From Alphaproteobacteria bacterium (GTDB lineage Bacteria; Pseudomonadota; Alphaproteobacteria; Micavibrionales; Micavibrionaceae), in the NCBI GenBank assembly GCA_016794145.1, contig JAEUKP010000017.1:98607-162606 (forward strand): DNA of 64,000 nucleotides. The letters are read 5' to 3'. A program made the translations under genes and the position numbers. The notes under the pieces are model-generated. The model saw only the letters and a list, made by a program, of their open reading frames with translations. It was not told where the DNA came from and ran no database searches. Of this stretch, positions 29,466-37,957 are shown in pieces. How positions within the stretch are numbered: the stretch's first letter is position 1; every line of letters begins with the position of its first letter.

Positions 29466-29494
29466 TTGACAAGGGCTTGAGACCCTAGCTTCCT
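29466..29494 (+). repeat. 29-base duplicate of an internal segment of the sugar ABC ATPase gene
   Basis: 27 of 29 bases match 31572-31600, which is inside the ATPase gene (around its Met-Arg-Lys-Leu-Gly-Ser segment). The copy here lies in intergenic DNA 4 bases after the large orphan gene and 4 bases before an IS481-like transposase remnant. Confidence 0.8.
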
Positions 29495-29498
29495 GAAG

Positions 29499-29648
29499 GT
29501 CTACAATTATCAACGCAAACTTAAAGCCTTGAAATTTTTATCTCCCTATGACAAAACCATCCCGATTTACATAGAAAATCCACTCTTGCTCTACACCGGC
29601 CCTATCCACTTCCCGTCGGCACTAAGCACTTATTTATCTGGGGTATAA
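29499..29648 (+). pseudogene. IS481-like transposase, C-terminal remnant
   Basis: A 49-residue open frame with stop and no start of its own. It contains YNYQRKLKALKFLSPYD and a PIHFPSALST-like end, resembling the C-terminal YN..R.LK.L..LTPYE...PIH..PGLNT pattern of IS481-family DDE transposases. The catalytic DDE residues are missing, and the tail overlaps the end of the 472-residue gene on the opposite strand. The match is from memory of the family pattern. Confidence 0.6.
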
Positions 29649-31048
29649 GGTCGATCAAATGCAGCAATATTAGACGGACGTGCATCATTTTCTATAGAAG
29701 GAAGGTCTGGGAACAGATGAAGAGCGTCTTTTCTTGCAACGGGAATGATAAAATCGTCCCAAGGTTTGTGAATACAGAGAATCACATCGCCCGCAGAAAA
29801 CTCACGCCCTGCGTGATTGTATCCTGAGCATTTAGCGAAATATACAGAAAATCTATCGTTATGGGCATACTTGCACGTCAGAGTATTGATTGTCAGAGAA
29901 TCCCTGTCAATTTGGCTTGCTTCCCAGATATTTCCAACTGTATCGGCCATCCCCCAAGGCATTTCAAAGGGTTGAGGTTCTTTTGTAATCAACCTGCCGC
30001 TCTGTGAGTGAGAAAAATCAGTGAACTGCGTCTCCAAAATCCCTGTTTTACCTGCTAAAAACGCCTCTTTTTCCTCTGGGGACTGCAGGATAAGGCTGCT
30101 TTTCGCACACTCTTCCGCCGATAACTGGCTGACAGGAACAAGAAGAATATTGTTCATGATCTGATCTAACCCAAAACCAAGGGCTTTTATGCGTTCCGAG
30201 AGAGCCTTCTCCATTTCATTTATTTGGTCAAGCTCAGCTTCTATATTCGCGTAATAGTCTCTGTCAATATCTTTTAGAACTTCCAGATCGGGATCTTCTG
30301 GATCTCTTAGGGCTAATGTCTCAGTATAGTTATTTTTCATTGATATAATAGTATCGCTGATTGTTCCGGAGAGTGTCCCTAACTGAAACACGATTTTATA
30401 AGGACCTGTCAAGGTTGGGGCAGCATCTACTTTGACAAAATTATCAGGATTATTCTTCACATCCATGGGGGAAATATAAGGAATTGTTTTTTCTCTATCT
30501 GTCACTCCGCCCAAATTGACGTCTATCTTGTTTTGAACACTCTTCAGAGAAGTAAAAAGAGAAACTCTTCCATAATTCATAAATCGAAACATAAATGACT
30601 TGAGAACAGGACTAAGATTGCCGCGCGTTAAGCCGGCAGACTCTAGAAAGTTTTCAAGACAAGCGGAGATGGAATGGTTAAGAGAGGCATCTCCTGATTT
30701 TTTTAACGCTGAATCCGCCGAAAAAATCCAGAGCTTAAGAGGATTATCTGTGCGCTGATTATCAGCGGGAACGATCATCCCTTCACTATTAATATGTGGC
30801 ATAAAAGCATTCGAGATTCCCTGACGGAAGTCATTAACCATCTCCTCGGATGCTTTGGCAAATATATCATCGCTTGCATCAAGAGGTGTTTTGGGGGAGG
30901 CAAGGTTGCCCCCAACAAACTCCCGGAAGGTTTCGCTTGTGCAAAATGGAGGAACATATGAGGCTAAGGCCTCCAGCACTCTTTGAGCCAATTTTTGTCG
31001 CACATCATCGCCTGCAGTCTTGTATGCGTTTGTGATAGTTTTTAGCAC
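29630..31048 (-). CDS. orphan protein of 472 residues
   Basis: No signal peptide or membrane segment. A mostly helical N-terminal third (GDDVRQKLAQRVLEALASY) is followed by a mixed region; residues about 245-295 form an acidic coiled-coil-like helix (EDPDLEVLKDIDRDYYANIEAELDQINEMEKALSERI split by turns). The C-terminal part is Cys/Trp-containing (MADTVGNIWEASQ, CKYAHNDRFSVYFAKCSGYN). I recognise no family. It overlaps the transposase remnant on the other strand. Position in an accessory stretch near dotL makes an effector possible but unproven. Confidence 0.6.
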   Translation of the reverse strand: MLKTITNAYKTAGDDVRQKLAQRVLEALASYVPPFCTSETFREFVGGNLASPKTPLDASDDIFAKASEEMVNDFRQGISNAFMPHINSEGMIVPADNQRTDNPLKLWIFSADSALKKSGDASLNHSISACLENFLESAGLTRGNLSPVLKSFMFRFMNYGRVSLFTSLKSVQNKIDVNLGGVTDREKTIPYISPMDVKNNPDNFVKVDAAPTLTGPYKIVFQLGTLSGTISDTIISMKNNYTETLALRDPEDPDLEVLKDIDRDYYANIEAELDQINEMEKALSERIKALGFGLDQIMNNILLVPVSQLSAEECAKSSLILQSPEEKEAFLAGKTGILETQFTDFSHSQSGRLITKEPQPFEMPWGMADTVGNIWEASQIDRDSLTINTLTCKYAHNDRFSVYFAKCSGYNHAGREFSAGDVILCIHKPWDDFIIPVARKDALHLFPDLPSIENDARPSNIAAFDRPYTPDK

Positions 31049-31071
31049 TTTTCACCCCTATTTTAAAAATA

Positions 31072-31104
31072 TTATGGAATTTAATCAAAGAGACTATTCC
31101 ATAA
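31072..31104. promoter_or_regulatory. perfect inverted repeat upstream of the 472-residue gene
   Basis: TTATGGAAT and ATTCCATAA form 9-base arms separated by 15 bases, 24 bases before the start of the minus-strand orphan gene; an operator or hairpin in its leader. Confidence 0.45.
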
Positions 31105-31134
31105 AAATTAATATGTCAACTAATTTTATCATTA

Positions 31135-31158
31135 TGCGCTGTTCATGAAATCCCCGAA
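31135..31158 (-). repeat. dispersed repeat, copy C (left end of the ABC island)
   Basis: On the minus strand it reads TTCGGGGATTTCATGAACAGCGCA, matching copies at 7174 and 34191. With the latter it forms an outward-facing inverted pair around the sugar transporter genes; similarity continues beyond the core (ATAAT). Confidence 0.65.
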
Positions 31159-31234
31159 AAAACACGCTTTGCTACCGCTTCAATACAATAGGCTTCAGTA
31201 CGCTTAATGACTTCTAAAGCTCGCATTATAATGG

Positions 31235-31951
31235 TTATTGGCTTATCTCTCCAGAAAGTTCGGCTGCCGTCAAATTATTCGTCACGAACATCTGAGCAAT
31301 CTGCCCCTGTCGCATGAGCAGAATGCGGGAGGTGGTATCAATCACATCCTGCAAGCGATGGCTAACGACGATAACAGCCACATGTTGGGCGGTCAGGCTT
31401 TGAATAAAGCGAATAGCTTTGGCGCTTTCCTTAACGCCCAACGCGGCGGTCGGTTCGTCCAGAATAACCAATCTGGGGTTACCTAACATTGCACGAGCAA
31501 TGGCTACGGCTTGCTGTTGTCCACCCGACAGATCGCCTACAACGGCATTCAGGGGGATGTCGGTATTGAGCTTGGCAAGAGCTTGAGACCCTAGCTTCCT
31601 CATGGCTGCATGATTAAGAGTTCCCCATGGTGTGTTTATTTCCCGCCCAAGCAGTAAGTTGGTTAATACCGTTTGCTGGCGACACAAGGCAAGGTCTTGG
31701 TAGACCATCTCAATCCCTGCTTCACGGATAGCCTGCGGGTTTCCGAGTTCCAGGGGTTGGCCGTTGAACGTGATATTGCCGGTATCAGGCTTAATGGCCC
31801 CTGATAAACATTTGAGTAGCGTGGATTTTCCGGCCCCATTATCGCCGATAATCCCCACCGACTCACTCGCTTGGAGAGTGAAGCTCACATCGTTGAGGAC
31901 ATTGGCCCCACCATAGGACTTAGAAAGATGTTGAATATCCAGGATGCTCAT
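31235..31951 (-). CDS. sugar ABC transporter ATP-binding protein (single-cassette, FrcA-like)
   Basis: 238 residues. Walker A GDNGAGKST (residues 36-44), signature LSGGQQQ, Walker B LVILDEP and the H-loop VVSHR are present. CUT2-type sugar importers usually have a double-cassette ATPase of about 500 residues; this single cassette resembles FrcA of the Sinorhizobium fructose system, so it must work as a homodimer. Overlaps the permease stop by 4 bases. A 27-residue frame follows (31143-31226) and ends inside the flanking repeat. Confidence 0.9.
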   Translation of the reverse strand: MSILDIQHLSKSYGGANVLNDVSFTLQASESVGIIGDNGAGKSTLLKCLSGAIKPDTGNITFNGQPLELGNPQAIREAGIEMVYQDLALCRQQTVLTNLLLGREINTPWGTLNHAAMRKLGSQALAKLNTDIPLNAVVGDLSGGQQQAVAIARAMLGNPRLVILDEPTAALGVKESAKAIRFIQSLTAQHVAVIVVSHRLQDVIDTTSRILLMRQGQIAQMFVTNNLTAAELSGEISQ

Positions 31952-32895
31952 GCGTGGCTCCTGCGAGGCTGCAGGGAAACTGCCACCAGCAGAGCGATTC
32001 CCGTAACCACGTATTGGTAAAAGCTAGGAATGGCCAAGAGGTTTAGGCCGTTTTGCAATACGCCCATAATCAACGCGCCGATGACAGCGCCTACGACCGA
32101 AGTGCGCCCCCCACTAAGACTGGCCCCACCCATGATTGCAGCGGTGATGGCGGTGAGTTCATAGCCCATGCCTGCGCTGGGGTCTGCGTTGTTTAAGCGA
32201 CCCATGAACACCAAACTGGCCAGCACAGCGGTCAACGCGGAAAAACTGTAAAGCATAATTTTGAAGCGCGTGATATTGATGCCGCTTACGGTGAGGGCGA
32301 TGGGGTTATCGCCATAGGCGGTAACGTAGCGGCCAAAGGCAGTTTGGGTCAGCAATACGTGGCCGATCACTCCGACAAAGGCAAATATCAGGATTGGCAT
32401 CGGGATGCCCACGATATTACCTTGACCGAAGAAAATAATCCCCTCGGGCAATCCGTAAACGGGTTTGCCGTCCATCAGTATAAACGCCAGCCCTCTTGCT
32501 ATACTCATGGTCGCTAAGGTGATAATGAACGGTGGTAATGTTGTCTTAGCTGCCAAGCTGCCATTGGCTATTCCTGCGGCCAACCCTGTGGCAAGACAAA
32601 GAGCCATCATCCAAATTCCTGATGCACCCGGAATCAAACCAAACACAGCTGCTACACTGGCCGCTAAGGCCATAATAGCACCCACAGACAAATCAATACC
32701 ACCCGCACCAATCACCAAAGCCGCACCCACAGCCAGAATACCTAACGTGGCGCTGGCCACTAAAACATTAAGGATGTTCTGCGGAGTCAAAAAATATGGT
32801 GTAGCAAAGCTCAGCCCCACTACAAGCAAACCTAATATCAGGGGTAGAGCGATTTGATGAAGGCTGAATTTAACGAACATACTGGAGTAGGTCAT
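31948..32895 (-). CDS. sugar ABC transporter permease (RbsC/FrcC-like)
   Basis: 315 residues with about ten hydrophobic helices. Family landmarks include GGIDLSVGAIMALAA, GNNPIALT-like GDNPIALTVSGINI and MGGASLSGGRTSVVGAVIGALIMGVLQNGLNL. The frame is open to 32940, but the ATG at 32895 has GGAAAG 8 bases upstream and overlaps the binding-protein gene by 26 bases, as expected for coupled genes. It forms the membrane channel with the single-cassette ATPase. Confidence 0.92.
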   Translation of the reverse strand: MTYSSMFVKFSLHQIALPLILGLLVVGLSFATPYFLTPQNILNVLVASATLGILAVGAALVIGAGGIDLSVGAIMALAASVAAVFGLIPGASGIWMMALCLATGLAAGIANGSLAAKTTLPPFIITLATMSIARGLAFILMDGKPVYGLPEGIIFFGQGNIVGIPMPILIFAFVGVIGHVLLTQTAFGRYVTAYGDNPIALTVSGINITRFKIMLYSFSALTAVLASLVFMGRLNNADPSAGMGYELTAITAAIMGGASLSGGRTSVVGAVIGALIMGVLQNGLNLLAIPSFYQYVVTGIALLVAVSLQPRRSHA

Positions 32896-33805
32896 TTTTG
32901 CTTTCCAAGGCAGCCTTATCCAGCGCCAATATTGGTACATACTGGTTATAGTTGACAGGAACAGGATTATCTAAATAAGCTGCTGTTTTCTCCAATGCTT
33001 GTTTAGCCATGAGATACGGAAGTTGAGCCATACTGGCAGTTAGCTTATCTTCTTTGATAGCTTTCACAGCATCGATATTTCCGTCCACGCCCAGCACTGT
33101 TACATTGGTATGACCCTTAGTGGCCAGAGCCTCTACCGCACCCAACGCCATTTGGTCATTGGCTGCAAAGACAACGGTAAGGTCGGGGTGAGTGGTCAGT
33201 GTATCATTAGTAATGTTGGCAGCTTTAAGCATATCCCAATCACCCCCGAGCGTTGCAACGACGGTGAGAGTAGATGGGATGTTATCTCTAAAACCTGCTA
33301 CACGCTGGATGCTGGGGTAACTACCTACCGCACCCTCTATCACTAATACTTTCCCAGTTATCTCTTTCACGTACTCTGCCGCCAACTTTCCCAAATCATA
33401 ATTATTCGATGCCACCGAGAATGCTACATTTAAACCGTTCTTCTCTGCATCAGCTTTGGAGAAATTACCGTCCATATCCACTAATACAACACCTGCATGG
33501 GTAGCCTTTTGCAGGCACGGTATGAGGTTCACTTGATTGACAGCAGCAAACACGATGGCCTTAGGCTGGCGCAGGAGCGCGTTTTCGCATTGGTTGGCCT
33601 GTTCCTCTGCATCTCCCACCTTGGCCAAAGTCTGAATATAAACCGACTTGCCTAGCGTCTTGGCAGTATCACTGGCACCATCATAAATGGTTTTCCAGTA
33701 TGGATTGCTCATACTATTACTTAGTACGGCGATGTCTACTTTGTCCTTTTGTCCACAAGCAGTAAGAAAAATAGCCAGAAAACAGGTAAAGATTATGTTT
33801 TTCAT
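32870..33805 (-). CDS. sugar-binding lipoprotein of the ABC importer (Peripla_BP_4 type)
   Basis: 311 residues. The lipobox LTAC gives Cys17, so it is a tethered lipoprotein. The two-lobe fold is of ribose/fructose-binding type: VLSNSMSNPYWKTIYDGA, VFAAVNQVNLIPCLQKA, LVDMDGNF, VFAANDQMALGAVEAL and VLGVDGN. The sugar cannot be read from the sequence; ribose, fructose or a polyol fit. First intact gene of the importer operon, directly behind a broken tautomerase gene. Confidence 0.9.
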   Translation of the reverse strand: MKNIIFTCFLAIFLTACGQKDKVDIAVLSNSMSNPYWKTIYDGASDTAKTLGKSVYIQTLAKVGDAEEQANQCENALLRQPKAIVFAAVNQVNLIPCLQKATHAGVVLVDMDGNFSKADAEKNGLNVAFSVASNNYDLGKLAAEYVKEITGKVLVIEGAVGSYPSIQRVAGFRDNIPSTLTVVATLGGDWDMLKAANITNDTLTTHPDLTVVFAANDQMALGAVEALATKGHTNVTVLGVDGNIDAVKAIKEDKLTASMAQLPYLMAKQALEKTAAYLDNPVPVNYNQYVPILALDKAALESKNDLLQYVR

Positions 33806-33811
33806 TTTAGA

Positions 33812-34014
33812 TTATCCCTTCAACCTATCTTCTAATAACTTCCCACCTTTAGAGAAGGTATGGTCTTCAATATCATGCCAGAAAATTTCTACGAGATCTG
33901 GGTCCTTTTGAAGAACATTAACGAAAACGTTCGTAATTTTCGTAGAAAGCTCACGTTCCTGATCTTTACTAAGCTACTAAGCTCTGGGCGATGATTGATA
34001 TGAATAACAGGCAG
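33812..34014 (-). pseudogene. tautomerase-like protein, frameshifted by an 8-base tandem duplication
   Basis: On the minus strand the frame begins CTG-CCT-GTT (LPVIHINHRPEL), matching the MPxI start of 4-oxalocrotonate tautomerases, with AGGAGGAG 4-11 bases upstream; the start codon has probably changed from ATG. After residue 13 the frame is broken by the duplicated ACTAAGCT (33968-33975 and 33976-33983, plus-strand). Removing one copy restores a single frame of about 65 codons ending DIEDHTFSKGGKLLEDRLKG before the stop at 33812. It precedes the sugar-binding gene by 6 bases. Confidence 0.7.
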
Positions 34015-34297
34015 TCTTCTCCTCCTCATTAGAATCAGATTGTTTGATTTATTTATACAAAAATTACAAAAAATATGATAGTCCCCTCAAATCTCGACTA
34101 CTTTGGTTTCAATTCGTGGCGATAGTCTCCGCTGTCCTGACTCGTCCCGCAAAAGCCTCATTCGGCCTTCCCCGTGGGGGAGGGGGGGCTTTCGGGTCGT
34201 TTCATGAACAGCGTATAATTTCTTATAATTTTTCTTTACATCCTCTGACAAAGCCTGCTATCAACCCATTACAATTATATGAAAAAGGGATAAAGCC
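34015..34297. other. spacer upstream of the 342-residue orphan, with dispersed repeat
   Basis: No gene supported. It contains a GC-rich hairpin-like run (AAAGCC...CCTTCCCCGTGGGGGAGG, about 34152-34190) and the dispersed repeat at 34191-34214, then AT-rich sequence leading to a possible GAAAAAGGG ribosome site before the ATG at 34298. Confidence 0.5.
34191..34214 (+). repeat. dispersed repeat, copy B (right end of the ABC island)
   Basis: TTCGGGTCGTTTCATGAACAGCGT; 22 of 24 identical to 7174-7197 and inverted relative to 31135-31158. The pair encloses 3.1 kb with the importer and the broken tautomerase. Confidence 0.7.
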
Positions 34298-35326
34298 ATG
34301 TCGATCCACGATCTAGAAAAAGCTGTTTTTATATCAGGTTATGATGGAGAAACTTTAACCCCAGGAAATGTTAAAGATGCATGGATCAGATCTTGCCGCA
34401 ACAGAATCTCATACCCCCCCGAAGACATTCTTGCAAACACATTGCCAGGGTCACGTGAACACCCTCTTCGCAGTCTAATTACATACGAAGATGTGCTTTA
34501 TCGGTATGGATTACTGATTGACTCCATTGTTCTGCACGATTCTTTCGAGCGCCCTTTTTCTCCAAAAGCCCATCTGCTCGTGTCCTACGTCAAGGATGAC
34601 CCGCGTCTGAATATTAACCCAAAATATATCCACGATCGTTTTAAAGCTGCACTACGTGATGGAATGTCTGCGTCGGGGTCTGAAGGGGCCCTTCGGGAAG
34701 CTGTTTATCTGTTTCAATCAACGGAACTCAGCCCATCTCATCGTGCCGCATTCACGCCAGACGACATTGGTAACCTTTTTCAACTCTGCTTAGACAATCT
34801 CAACGAAGAGACAATACAATCCCTTGTTGAAATTTACAACACAACACAGGATACTCCTGCCTACCGCAACGCCATTACACCAGACATGGCAAAGGACGCG
34901 TTCCAGTTTTGTCTCGACTGCGCGACAGAACCAGGCAAAAGAAGCAACCCTAATTTCTACGCCGGGCAAGCCATCCTCATGCTGGGCTACACAATCGCCG
35001 ATAACAAGCTTCGTTCACCGCAGGGTATTTCCTATAGGCAAATTGAAGCTCTTACCCGGTACTACAAGTCTGTTATTTCCAAGGAACAGAAAAATCCAGA
35101 AGAATCTCTTTTTCGTTCCCCCGAAAGGATTATTGCATCTGCTCAAGAGTCTTTGGAATATATTTGCATTTGCACGCTCCCTTCCTCTGATCGTGATCAG
35201 GTGGCAAGCTTGACATCCCATTTTAATGGGCGAACTCAGAATCCTCAGTTATTCGGCCCTGAATTATTTCATGAATCTAGATGTCTTGAGGCTCTGGCAC
35301 GGTATCCAAGCGCAGAGCCGACCTAA
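34298..35326 (+). CDS. orphan protein with about six helical repeats
   Basis: 342 residues, soluble, no known family recognised. A loose repeat of pattern hTPxxhxxxFxxCL recurs near residues 19 (LTPGNVKDAWIRSC), 61 (ITYEDVLYRYGLLI), 107 (INPKYIHDRFKAAL), 153 (FTPDDIGNLFQLCL), 194 (ITPDMAKDAFQFCL) and 244 (ISYRQIEALTRYYK), spaced 41-50 residues. This suggests a helical solenoid for protein binding. The start follows GAAAAAGGGATAAAGCC. It lies in the accessory block, between a repeat and housekeeping genes. Confidence 0.6.
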   Translation: MSIHDLEKAVFISGYDGETLTPGNVKDAWIRSCRNRISYPPEDILANTLPGSREHPLRSLITYEDVLYRYGLLIDSIVLHDSFERPFSPKAHLLVSYVKDDPRLNINPKYIHDRFKAALRDGMSASGSEGALREAVYLFQSTELSPSHRAAFTPDDIGNLFQLCLDNLNEETIQSLVEIYNTTQDTPAYRNAITPDMAKDAFQFCLDCATEPGKRSNPNFYAGQAILMLGYTIADNKLRSPQGISYRQIEALTRYYKSVISKEQKNPEESLFRSPERIIASAQESLEYICICTLPSSDRDQVASLTSHFNGRTQNPQLFGPELFHESRCLEALARYPSAEPT

Positions 35327-35372
35327 TCCTCATCAGGGCAGGCACAAACCCAGACGCAGAGAGGATCAATAA

Positions 35373-37238
35373 TCACTCCACCTGTGCGGATAACCAGATC
35401 TCTTCCTGTTCGGATAGGGCGGCGGCGACGCGTTCATATTCTTTCTGGACGGTCATCGCTTTGTGATTATCCAGATAAAAATCCGGCGTTGCCATCGCGG
35501 CTTCCAATGTGTCTTTTTCGGCACTTAAACGGGCGATTTCTTTTTCGGCTTTTTCGGCCTTCTTTTTCAATTCCGACAGATTTTTGGGCGAAACATCTTT
35601 GACAGGCTCGGCCTTTTCTTTGGCTTTGGCGGCGGCTTTTTTCTCGGCCGAGCGTTCTTCGCGGCGAGATTGAATGGTAAAATTCCGGTAATCTTCCAGA
35701 TCGCCATCAAAGTTGCTGCATTTTCCGTCTTTGATCAACCAGAGACGATCCGCCACGCGTTCCACCATCGTGGGATCGTGGCTGACAATCACCACCGCAC
35801 CTTCATAGGCATTCAGGGCCTGCACCAACGCTTCCCGTGCATCAATGTCCAAGTGGTTGGTCGGTTCATCCAACAAGAGCATATGTGGCGCGTCAAAACT
35901 CATAAAGGCGAATAACAATCGCGCTTTTTCGCCTCCGCTCAGGGCGGAAATCTTGTTATCGGCCAAATCCCGCGAGAACCCGAATGCCCCCAGCTTTGCG
36001 CGCACTTTTGGCTCGGCAATATCGGGAATTGTTTTTTGCATCAACCGCATCATTTCCAGATACGGCGTACTGTCTACGTCCAGTTCATCCGTCTGGTGTT
36101 GCGAGAAATACCCGATCCGCAATTTTCCCGACCGGAAAATCTCTCCCCCCATAATGCCCAGTTTTCCGGCAATCAATTTCATCAGGGTCGATTTTCCGTT
36201 CCCGTTTGCCCCCAGCAAGGCAATGCGGTCATCCCGATCAATATTTTCATGAACACCGCGCAGAATGGGTTTCCCCTCGACATAGCCAATATCGGCCTTT
36301 TGAATGGACAGCATCGGAGACGGGATTTTTTCCGGATTCGGAAAGTTGAATTTAATCGCCCGATCCGCAATCACCGCATCCACCAGATCCATGCGTTCCA
36401 TGGCTTTTACACGGCTTTGCGCCTGCGTTGCCTTGCTGGCTTTGGCTTTAAAGCGATCAATAAAGGCCTGCATATGGGCGCGTTCGGCCTGTTGCTTTTC
36501 AAACATTTTTTGTTGCAACCCCATGCGCAATGCGCGTTCTTTTTCGAACGCGTCATAGTTCCCGCCATAGAGAGTCAGGGATTTTTTATCTACATGAATA
36601 ATATGATCGGTACATTTATTTAACAACTCACGATCATGCGAGATAATCATCATGGTATGTGGATACGACACCAGATAATTTTCCAACCACATAATGGCCT
36701 CGAGATCCAAGTGGTTGGTTGGTTCATCCAACAACAGAAAATCGGGTTCCACAAACAAAACCGCAGCCAACATCACGCGCATTTGCCACCCTCCGGAGAA
36801 AGAGGAAAACGGCTCGTTCAATTGGGATTCTTTAAACCCCAACCCCGTCAGCAATGTCGCGGCCTTGGACGGCGCGGAATACGCATCCATATCTGCCAAC
36901 GCCTGATAAATATCGGCAATTTTATTCGGGTCTTCTTCGGTCTCTGCCGCCTTCCACAAAGCGGCCATTTCGGTATGAGCTGCAAGAACCACATCGATTA
37001 ATGGCTCGTCGGTGTCGGGGATGTCCTGCCGGACTTGCCCCAATTTTTGTTTGGCCGATAGACTGATAGTGCCGCCATCATTGTGCAATTCGCCGGTAAT
37101 GAGTTTGAACAAGGTCGATTTTCCGGCCCCGTTCAGTCCCACGACACCCACGCGCCACCCATCCATCACATTCATGGAACAGTCTTCTAAAATCGTACGT
37201 CCACCAATGCGATACGTCAGGTTGGATATGCTGAGCAT
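35373..37238 (-). CDS. ABC-F family ATPase (Uup/YheS type)
   Basis: 621 residues with two ABC cassettes and no membrane segments. Walker A motifs are GLNGAGKST and GANGNGKST; both cassettes have LSGG-type signatures (FSGGWQMR, LSGGEKAR) and LLLDEPTNHLD. The linker between them (about 240-310) is the ribosome-probing arm, and a C-terminal coiled coil (about 540-600, LSELKKKAEKAEKEIARLSAEKD split) resembles Uup or YheS. ABC-F proteins act on stalled or initiating ribosomes. It is adjacent to the esterase gene (1-base gap). Confidence 0.92.
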   Translation of the reverse strand: MLSISNLTYRIGGRTILEDCSMNVMDGWRVGVVGLNGAGKSTLFKLITGELHNDGGTISLSAKQKLGQVRQDIPDTDEPLIDVVLAAHTEMAALWKAAETEEDPNKIADIYQALADMDAYSAPSKAATLLTGLGFKESQLNEPFSSFSGGWQMRVMLAAVLFVEPDFLLLDEPTNHLDLEAIMWLENYLVSYPHTMMIISHDRELLNKCTDHIIHVDKKSLTLYGGNYDAFEKERALRMGLQQKMFEKQQAERAHMQAFIDRFKAKASKATQAQSRVKAMERMDLVDAVIADRAIKFNFPNPEKIPSPMLSIQKADIGYVEGKPILRGVHENIDRDDRIALLGANGNGKSTLMKLIAGKLGIMGGEIFRSGKLRIGYFSQHQTDELDVDSTPYLEMMRLMQKTIPDIAEPKVRAKLGAFGFSRDLADNKISALSGGEKARLLFAFMSFDAPHMLLLDEPTNHLDIDAREALVQALNAYEGAVVIVSHDPTMVERVADRLWLIKDGKCSNFDGDLEDYRNFTIQSRREERSAEKKAAAKAKEKAEPVKDVSPKNLSELKKKAEKAEKEIARLSAEKDTLEAAMATPDFYLDNHKAMTVQKEYERVAAALSEQEEIWLSAQVE

Positions 37239-37239
37239 T

Positions 37240-37881
37240 CTAGGCCAAAACTTTCTTTAAAAATGCGCCACCTTCGTGGATTCCTTGTTCGTCAATCGTG
37301 TGCGGCATGCCGGGCGTGGTATGCCCTGTCACATCAAACCCCGCTTGGCGCAAGGTTTCCTTGGCATGAAAAAACGCCCCGACCGGTACAACCGTATCCA
37401 TTTCCCCATGCACCAGATAGATCGGCGGGCGCGAAATACTGCTCTGCCCGATCAAGCCTTCGCCCCCCAACAATCCACCGGAATATCCGACAATACCAGC
37501 CAGTTTCTCACGGCGACGCGGCCCGACATACAGGCTCATCATCGTACCTTGGGAAAACCCGACCAAGGCCACTTTGGCGGCCGGCAATTTATATTTTTCC
37601 ATCAATTCATCGATAAAGCCGTTCAAATAGGCACTGGCTTTTTCTGCTCCAGCCAGCAACGACAACGGCGCCCAGCTCTGCAACGAGAACCATTGATATC
37701 CAAATCCCATGTCACACGACGTCGGCGCGTCCGGAGCCACAAAAACAGTCTGTGGCAAATCTTGCGTCCAATACGGGGCCAAACCGATCAAGTCCTGACC
37801 ATTCGATCCATATCCATGCAACAGGATGACCAAAGATGTTGGATCGCCGCCGGATGCGGGAGCCTGAGTATATATAGTCAT
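37240..37881 (-). CDS. alpha/beta-hydrolase, phospholipase/carboxylesterase family
   Basis: 213 residues. The oxyanion HGYGSNGQD, nucleophile elbow GFSQGTMMS, acid EMDTVVPV and GMPHTIDEQG place the Ser-Asp-His triad as in the YpfH/acyl-protein thioesterase family. No signal peptide, so cytoplasmic. The frame reaches upstream to 37929, but the ATG at 37881 gives the usual family start (MTIYTQAP); the upstream part is not typical. It may form an operon with the ABC-F gene. Confidence 0.85.
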   Translation of the reverse strand: MTIYTQAPASGGDPTSLVILLHGYGSNGQDLIGLAPYWTQDLPQTVFVAPDAPTSCDMGFGYQWFSLQSWAPLSLLAGAEKASAYLNGFIDELMEKYKLPAAKVALVGFSQGTMMSLYVGPRRREKLAGIVGYSGGLLGGEGLIGQSSISRPPIYLVHGEMDTVVPVGAFFHAKETLRQAGFDVTGHTTPGMPHTIDEQGIHEGGAFLKKVLA

Positions 37882-37957
37882 ATAAGCCTTATCCTTCGTA
37901 AAAAAGGTTAAGCTACACAGTAAATCCAATAGGTCAAGGGAAAGTCAGTCCAATATT

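Noticed and set aside
31143..31226. 27-residue open frame after the ABC ATPase gene
   Set aside because: It ends within the flanking repeat and has no recognised family; kept only as a note on the importer island edge.
34044..34316. Open frame across the spacer before the 342-residue orphan
   Set aside because: Low-complexity glycine run over the GC-rich hairpin and the dispersed repeat; no ribosome site.
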